A stretch of 47,105 nt of DNA. Origin: Defluviitaleaceae bacterium. GTDB taxonomy: Bacteria; Bacillota; Clostridia; Lachnospirales; WQUN01. Of the stretch, positions 45,688-47,105 are shown in pieces (position 1 is the first letter of the stretch; every line of letters starts with the position of its first letter). Under the pieces are notes generated by a model. That model was given only the letters and a program-made list of their open reading frames with translations. It made no database searches and was not told the origin of the DNA. The position numbers and the translations under genes are program-made. The DNA lies in contig WRAH01000021.1 in the NCBI GenBank assembly GCA_009780315.1, positions 1 to 47,105 of the forward strand, read 5' to 3'.

Positions 45688-47105
45688 TGAAAGCAGCAGA
45701 GCTAAAAAAATCCATATTGCAAGCGGCGGTTGAGGGTAAACTTGCACCCCAAGACCCAAATGATGAGCCAGCTTCGGTGCTGCTTGAGCGGATTAAACAG
45801 GAAAAGGAACAACTTGCTTGTGATGGGAAAATAAAACAGGATGCGCTATTATTTAACGATGCGGAATCGCCCCCTTATGATTTGCCTGACGGTTGGACTT
45901 GGATAAAAATTGATTGCATAGGGCTTGTACGCTCAAGTAAAAGAGTGTTTACATCTGAGCTTGTAGATTATGGCATTCCGTTTTTTCGCGGGACAGAGGT
46001 GGGGGCATTAGCTAATGGAAAGAAAATGGATTCAAAATACCATATTACAAAGGAACATTATGAAAGTTTAATCGACCATACTGGCAAGCCAAGAATCGGT
46101 GATTTATTATTGCCTTCTATATGTTTTGATGGGCGCATATGGTTGGTAGATACTGATGAGCCATTCTATTTTAAGGATGGACGTGTTCTATGGATACAAT
46201 TTACAACAAGCCTTATCAGTAATCAATATGTTCAACAAGCACTAAAATCAAGATTTCTCAACGACTATGCAAATATAGCGTCAGGTACGACTTTTGCTGA
46301 ACTTAAAATCTTTATCCTAAAAAACATCCAGATTCCGCTTCCACCATTATCAGAACAGAATCGTATCGTAACGAGATTAAACGAACTGTCGATACTGTGT
46401 GATGAATTGGAACAAGCTGAAAAAGAACTTGATGTACTTGAAAATCAATTTGCTGAGTATTTGCCGAAGTCCATTTTACAGGCGGCGGTGCAAGGCAAAC
46501 TTGTAGCACAAGACCCTAATGACGAACCAGCCACTGAACTCCTAAAACGCATTAAACAGGAGAAAGAGGGGCTTATTCGTAATGGAAAAATCAAAAAAGA
46601 CAAGCCCTTACCACCAATCAGCGAGGACGAAATCCCCTATGATTTGCCAAATGGGTGGGTTTGGTGTCATTTGGGCGAGTTAGGCGAAACGAATATAGGC
46701 CTAACTTATAAACCTGCTGATATTTCGGAAGAAGGCATAGCTGTAATGCGTTCAAGCAATGTACAGGATGGGCGGATGGATTACAATGACGTAGTTTATG
46801 TTAAATCCTATGTGCCAGACAAAAATATGTTGCAAAAAGGCGATATTTTGATTTGCGCAAGAAATGGAAGTAGAAAATTGGTAGGCAAAACAGCAATAGT
46901 AGACAGAGATGGTTTGGCTTTTGGTGCTTTTATGGCAATGTTTAGGAGTGGATGCAATCCCTATATCAACGCTTATTTTGCTTCGCCGTTGTTTCGCCAA
47001 AACATGGATAACCCTCAAACCACTACGATAAATCAAATTACACAAGATATGCTAAAGAAAACATTATTGCCATTACCCCCGCTTGCAGAGCAACAGCGCA
47101 TTGTA
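45687..47105 (+). CDS. hsdS: Type I restriction enzyme, S (specificity) subunit, 3' end missing
   Basis: 473 codons, open through the right edge. Two target-recognition domains follow near-duplicate modules. The first runs from codon 8 (KSILQAAVEGKLAPQDPNDE ... YDLPDGWTW) and the second from codon 261 (KSILQAAVQGKLVAQDPNDE ... YDLPNGWVW). Between them lie the first TRD (about 75-220) and a helical spacer (LPPLSEQNRIVTRLNEL). The window ends in the second LPPLAEQQRIV helix start, so only the tail is missing. It sets the bipartite DNA sequence recognised by HsdM/HsdR. Confidence 0.93.
   Translation, partial: MKAAELKKSILQAAVEGKLAPQDPNDEPASVLLERIKQEKEQLACDGKIKQDALLFNDAESPPYDLPDGWTWIKIDCIGLVRSSKRVFTSELVDYGIPFFRGTEVGALANGKKMDSKYHITKEHYESLIDHTGKPRIGDLLLPSICFDGRIWLVDTDEPFYFKDGRVLWIQFTTSLISNQYVQQALKSRFLNDYANIASGTTFAELKIFILKNIQIPLPPLSEQNRIVTRLNELSILCDELEQAEKELDVLENQFAEYLPKSILQAAVQGKLVAQDPNDEPATELLKRIKQEKEGLIRNGKIKKDKPLPPISEDEIPYDLPNGWVWCHLGELGETNIGLTYKPADISEEGIAVMRSSNVQDGRMDYNDVVYVKSYVPDKNMLQKGDILICARNGSRKLVGKTAIVDRDGLAFGAFMAMFRSGCNPYINAYFASPLFRQNMDNPQTTTINQITQDMLKKTLLPLPPLAEQQRIV

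Overview
The window looks like a chromosomal segment from a low-GC, spore-forming member of the Clostridia (Bacillota). Three things support this: AT-rich coding with strong GGAGG ribosome binding sites and frequent TTG/GTG starts, a GerS-like lipoprotein gene directly upstream of alanine racemase (an arrangement known from Clostridioides difficile), and a SpoVB-like flippase. I cannot assign a genus. I see no rRNA, tRNA or CRISPR array.

Layout. (1) 1-4.5 kb, minus strand: the edge of a probable insertion sequence, then ftsZ, divIB/ftsQ translationally coupled to an NYN/OST-HTH RNA-binding protein, and a DUF2161 nuclease-fold gene. (2) 4.6-10.7 kb, plus strand: a NUDIX hydrolase, then a five-gene signalling operon with two paralogous RCC1-propeller proteins, a Ser/Thr kinase with zinc ribbon and FHA-like tail, a TerY-like VWA protein and a PP2C phosphatase. 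(3) 10.7-15.8 kb, minus strand: the lower-glycolysis operon pgk-tpiA-gpmI-eno and a 50-residue membrane peptide. (4) 16-24.3 kb, plus strand: an accessory block with a double-MerR regulator, an ABC-2 exporter, MarR plus flavodoxin, a methyltransferase, a nitroreductase, a P-loop kinase, a nucleotidyltransferase and decayed stretches. It carries a thrice-repeated 25-bp palindrome and a duplicated gene fragment. (5) 24.3-29.1 kb: a BFD-type Fe-S protein, SpoVB-like flippase, ABM monooxygenase, gerS-alr and a mazF toxin without antitoxin. (6) 29.1-33.0 kb: an AraC regulator divergent from a GH43-GH51 arabinoxylan operon. The GH51 gene is split by a 258-bp in-place inversion. (7) 33.0-36.2 kb, minus strand: a compact RiPP locus with a Cys-rich precursor, a radical SAM/SPASM maturase and an S41 protease lipoprotein. 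(8) 36.2-38.9 kb, minus strand: a NMT1/THI5-type ABC importer. (9) 38.9-47.1 kb, plus strand: a mobile/defence island with a truncated type III Mod gene, TnpV, a structured oriT-like region, a RhuM-family protein and a type I restriction system (hsdR, hsdM, and hsdS running off the right edge).

The strongest candidates for something new are the RCC1-extended kinase/VWA/phosphatase operon, the five-cysteine RiPP locus, and the GH51 inversion. Flipping the 258 bp between 7-bp inverted repeats restores a complete 501-residue reading frame including the catalytic nucleophile, so this is either a reversible switch or a fresh inversion.
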